From assembly GCA_016926455.1 (NCBI GenBank), contig JAFGOO010000222.1:1-13960 (forward strand): a stretch of 13,960 bases of DNA. The letters run 5' to 3'. This document shows positions 11,843 through 13,960 of the stretch, piece after piece. How positions within the stretch are numbered: the first letter of the stretch is position 1; every line of letters starts with the position of its first letter. The DNA comes from Methanosarcinaceae archaeon. Its GTDB lineage: Archaea; Halobacteriota; Methanosarcinia; Methanosarcinales; Methanosarcinaceae. Under the pieces are notes generated by a model. The model worked only from the letters and a program-made list of their open reading frames with translations, made no database searches and was not told where the DNA came from. The position numbers and the translations under genes are program-made.

Positions 11843-13162
11843 TTAAAAAAATTGTCCTGAATGAAGGTAATAAGACCACCCTGCGATTGCAATAGCCCCA
11901 ATAATAGCTAGCAGAACAAATGTATTTCTTGAAAGTGAAAAGAGTTCTTTAGATCCTGAAATCTTTATTAGGATAACCTTACTCAGTGTACTTATGATAC
12001 TTGCAATTACTGCGGTTTCTGCTGCCGTTGTAAAGGATACGCTGCCATCAACTGCAAGTGTCGCCATCGATACTGTAACTGCTGCACTACTGACAATTCC
12101 TCCAAGTGCCATTGCATATACAGCTGTTGAACCTAGAATATCGTTTGCTGTTTTTGCTACAATCAGCAGCATCGTAAACCCTGCACCAAATTTAAATGCC
12201 GGACCCAGTGAAAAAGGGGATTTGATCTCAAGGGTTTCGTTCATTGCACCAAATGCTTTCCCCCTGGTAACCACGATTAAAGAGGAAACAATTATTATCA
12301 TAAGCTGCGGAGGTAACATCAATAATGTAGTCCTGCCGGTGGGGTCCACGACCATTGATATTATAAGGTTCCTAAAAAGCATGGAAGTATTAGACAATAA
12401 TATCCCTATGTAGGCGGCTTTAATCAATACTGGCCTTTTTTTTGACATTGAGGATAATGCAGATGTTGTTGCCTCACTGTTCACAAAGCCCCCCAGTAAG
12501 CCGGAATAGGAAATCCCGCTTCTTGTCCCAAATTTTTGTAATAATATGTAACTTACGAAACTAATGAATGCTACAATCACCACGATCAGAATTGCAGATT
12601 TCAGGTTTACCACGCCAAAAACGGGTTCATCCGGTACAATCGGATATAATATGAATACTACTATCAAAAACTGTACTGAATTCAGTATTTCTTCGTCCGA
12701 TAGATGCTCTGCAAACTTGTGCATCCGTTGTTCTTCAACAAGCAGAAATGTCAGGACAACAGCACCCATAATCGCGAAAAGATAGTAATCCTCAGCAACC
12801 AGTATCCCTAGAAGAAATGTACAAAAAAGAGCTATCGTACTCGTCATTCCAGGTTGCCTGTAAACAATATTTTTCATATATGCAAGGATGGTACACAAAA
12901 GTACAAAAAAGAACGTCGTAAGCAGAAGGATTCCTGACCCCAACAATCCCGCTAAATACGCTGCGAACATGCCGGTGATGCACGCCAAGGCAAATGTCCT
13001 GACACCCGCAAATATTTCCTCTACATTCCTTCTATGCTCGCGTTCAATGCCTACCAAAATCCCAATCATCAGAGATAGGGCTAATTTCTGAAGAAAACCA
13101 GATAATAATTGGTCCGGCATAAACTCGTATATTCCGTTCGTGGTGTTTGGCCCCCGAATCAC
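11843..13162 (-). CDS. MgtC/DUF4010 integral membrane protein
   Basis: Polytopic membrane protein joining an MgtC/SapB-like N-terminal domain to a DUF4010 domain; the family's substrate and function are not established. With the GTG 13162 start it has 439 residues; ATG 13120 would give 425. Neither has a convincing ribosome site, so the start is uncertain. Seen: conserved MgtC elements GILVGIEREHRR (34-45) and FAGVRTFAL (51-59), about four helices to residue 145, a cytoplasmic segment VEEQRMHKFAEHLSDEEI, then DUF4010 with GLLGGFVNSEATTSALSSMSKK (221-242) and some seven or eight further hydrophobic segments to the C-terminus. Length fits the family. It begins 15 bases after the phosphoesterase stop on the same strand, so it is probably co-transcribed. 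Transport or membrane stress response is a guess from MgtC relatives. Confidence 0.88.
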   Translation of the reverse strand: MIRGPNTTNGIYEFMPDQLLSGFLQKLALSLMIGILVGIEREHRRNVEEIFAGVRTFALACITGMFAAYLAGLLGSGILLLTTFFFVLLCTILAYMKNIVYRQPGMTSTIALFCTFLLGILVAEDYYLFAIMGAVVLTFLLVEEQRMHKFAEHLSDEEILNSVQFLIVVFILYPIVPDEPVFGVVNLKSAILIVVIVAFISFVSYILLQKFGTRSGISYSGLLGGFVNSEATTSALSSMSKKRPVLIKAAYIGILLSNTSMLFRNLIISMVVDPTGRTTLLMLPPQLMIIIVSSLIVVTRGKAFGAMNETLEIKSPFSLGPAFKFGAGFTMLLIVAKTANDILGSTAVYAMALGGIVSSAAVTVSMATLAVDGSVSFTTAAETAVIASIISTLSKVILIKISGSKELFSLSRNTFVLLAIIGAIAIAGWSYYLHSGQFF

Positions 13163-13177
13163 CAGGTAATAACTGCC

Positions 13178-13831
13178 TTAGGCGTCTATAAGTTTAACAT
13201 CGATCTGAGTAGCCTCACCGTTCTTATCGATAGTGATCAATGCACCATGACCCTCGCATGCCATACCGGTGTTCACGACCACGGTTTTACCGATTTTCAT
13301 AACGCCTCTTGCCTCATGAATATGTCCACAGACGATAAGGTCGACCTTTCCAACGAACTTTCTAATTGCTGTGCTTCCCACATGCCCGATTGGTATTTTA
13401 TCCACTGTTCCAAAGGGTGGTGCATGGGTAAGTAGTACGATAGTGTTACCGGAAACTTCGACCTCTTTAAGCAAACGCTCCAAATTACTTTCGATCTCAT
13501 TTTCCTCAAGTTCAAACGCGGTATTAAAAGGGGTTGGATTTGATCCACCAAGACCTATGAACGTGATGTCTCCAATACATTTTGAGTTGTTGTGAAGGTT
13601 GGTGGCTTTTGAAATATCCATTGTTCCAAGTATGGATCTCATGTCGCAGTTACCGGGAACTGCCATGACCGGTTTGTTAAATATATTGATTAATTCGACT
13701 GCTTTTTCTTCCGGTCCAAAGTCGGTGAGATCCCCTGCAATCAATACTAGATCGATATCTCCTGCCTCCTTCAGGATGGAAGCTATACATGAACAGTCTC
13801 CATGAGCATCAGAAATTGCCAGTATTTTCAT
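13178..13831 (-). CDS. Calcineurin-like metallophosphoesterase
   Basis: Cytoplasmic two-metal phosphoesterase of the small archaeal/YfcE-like class; the natural substrate is unknown. From ATG 13831 the product is 217 residues and begins MKILAISDAHGD as expected for the family. Seen in order: D8-A-H10 (motif I), GDLTDFG (33-39, motif II), GNCD (60-63, motif III), THAPP with H136, GHIHEARG (H170 and H172) and the terminal NTG strand (187-189). All metal-binding residues are present. An in-frame GTG at 13912 would add 27 residues, but these (SKNEARSSMSKRGVVHTSNG) lie before the first beta strand, match nothing in the family and look foreign, so I trim them. The next gene, MgtC/DUF4010, follows after 15 bases, suggesting an operon. 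Confidence 0.9.
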   Translation of the reverse strand: MKILAISDAHGDCSCIASILKEAGDIDLVLIAGDLTDFGPEEKAVELINIFNKPVMAVPGNCDMRSILGTMDISKATNLHNNSKCIGDITFIGLGGSNPTPFNTAFELEENEIESNLERLLKEVEVSGNTIVLLTHAPPFGTVDKIPIGHVGSTAIRKFVGKVDLIVCGHIHEARGVMKIGKTVVVNTGMACEGHGALITIDKNGEATQIDVKLIDA

Positions 13832-13960
13832 TGTTTCATATCCATTGCTGGTGTGAACTACTCCACGCTTACTCATGGAGCTTCTTGCTTCATTCTTTGA
13901 ACCATCGTTCACAAGTCCACAAGCCCTTCCCCTCGTTCCGAAGGTGTCAAAAGGTTATTA
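13832..13960 (-). other. In-frame foreign-looking sequence before the phosphoesterase, possible TnpB tail remnant
   Basis: The reverse strand is open from just after a double stop (TAATAA, 13960-13955) in the same frame as the phosphoesterase. It reads FDTFGTRGRACGL, then VNDGSKNEARSSMSKRG. A GT.G.ACG block followed by a basic Ser/Asn-rich tail is seen near the C-terminus of archaeal IS605-type TnpB proteins. The window ends here, so the upstream domain cannot be checked. It also has to contain or adjoin the phosphoesterase promoter. Confidence 0.3.

Noticed and set aside
1..13960. A new defence or multi-gene mobile system
   Set aside because: No nuclease, helicase, toxin-antitoxin pair, reverse transcriptase, integrase or intact transposase gene was found; the intact genes belong to known metabolic, housekeeping or uncharacterised conserved families.

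Overview
The window reads as chromosomal DNA of a methylotrophic-type methanogen of the order Methanosarcinales (Euryarchaeota). The evidence is a cluster for coenzyme M synthesis by the cysteate route (cysteate synthase plus a fused sulfopyruvate decarboxylase ComDE), a methanogen-only DUF39/ferredoxin protein (methanogenesis marker 16, ComF candidate), an MsvR-like V4R redox regulator, a membrane-type archaeal LonB, DUF2110, archaeal Trm1, TATA-like promoters and AT-rich intergenic DNA. I cannot name the species or genus from sequence alone.

Layout. 1-506 (-): N-terminal part of LonB, cut by the window edge. 714-1163 (+): small exported protein of unknown function. 1260-2522 and 2568-3704 (+): cysteate synthase and ComDE. 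3705-5000 (-): ComF candidate, meeting ComDE tail to tail with no base between the stop codons. 5033-5170 (-): decayed tail of an IS200/IS605 TnpB with its end hairpin. 5246-5986 (+): MsvR-like regulator with a TTCG/CGAA inverted repeat by its promoter. 6011-7301 (-): two-gene unit, a winged-helix protein followed by DUF2110. 7438-7530 (+): possible 30-codon small ORF. 7533-7844 (-): unrecognised ORF that may be N-terminally damaged. 8224-9891 (-): two-gene unit, a cupredoxin-like lipoprotein followed by Trm1. 9955-10423: debris, namely an acidic ORF tail and a decayed DDE transposase end. 10432-11124 (-): Dph6/DUF71-like PP-loop protein. 11125-11842: debris, namely a structured hairpin resembling group II intron RNA and a broken metallo-beta-lactamase-fold gene. 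11843-13831 (-): two-gene unit, a calcineurin-like phosphoesterase followed by an MgtC/DUF4010 membrane protein, with an in-frame foreign-looking extension up to the window end.

How the genes fit together. Cysteate synthase makes L-cysteate from phosphoserine and sulfite. After transamination to sulfopyruvate, ComDE decarboxylates it to sulfoacetaldehyde. The DUF39/ferredoxin protein is the best candidate for placing the thiol to give coenzyme M. So the local cluster covers the pathway except the aminotransferase step. The redox-type regulator next door could link thiol-cofactor supply to oxidative state, but that link is inference. The other genes are housekeeping (tRNA modification, proteolysis) or poorly characterised.

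The most distinctive feature of the window is the density of decayed elements in the gaps: a TnpB tail, a transposase tail, a broken hydrolase, a possible intron fragment and a possible second TnpB-like tail. I found no CRISPR array, tRNA, rRNA, intact insertion sequence or convincing new multi-gene defence system.
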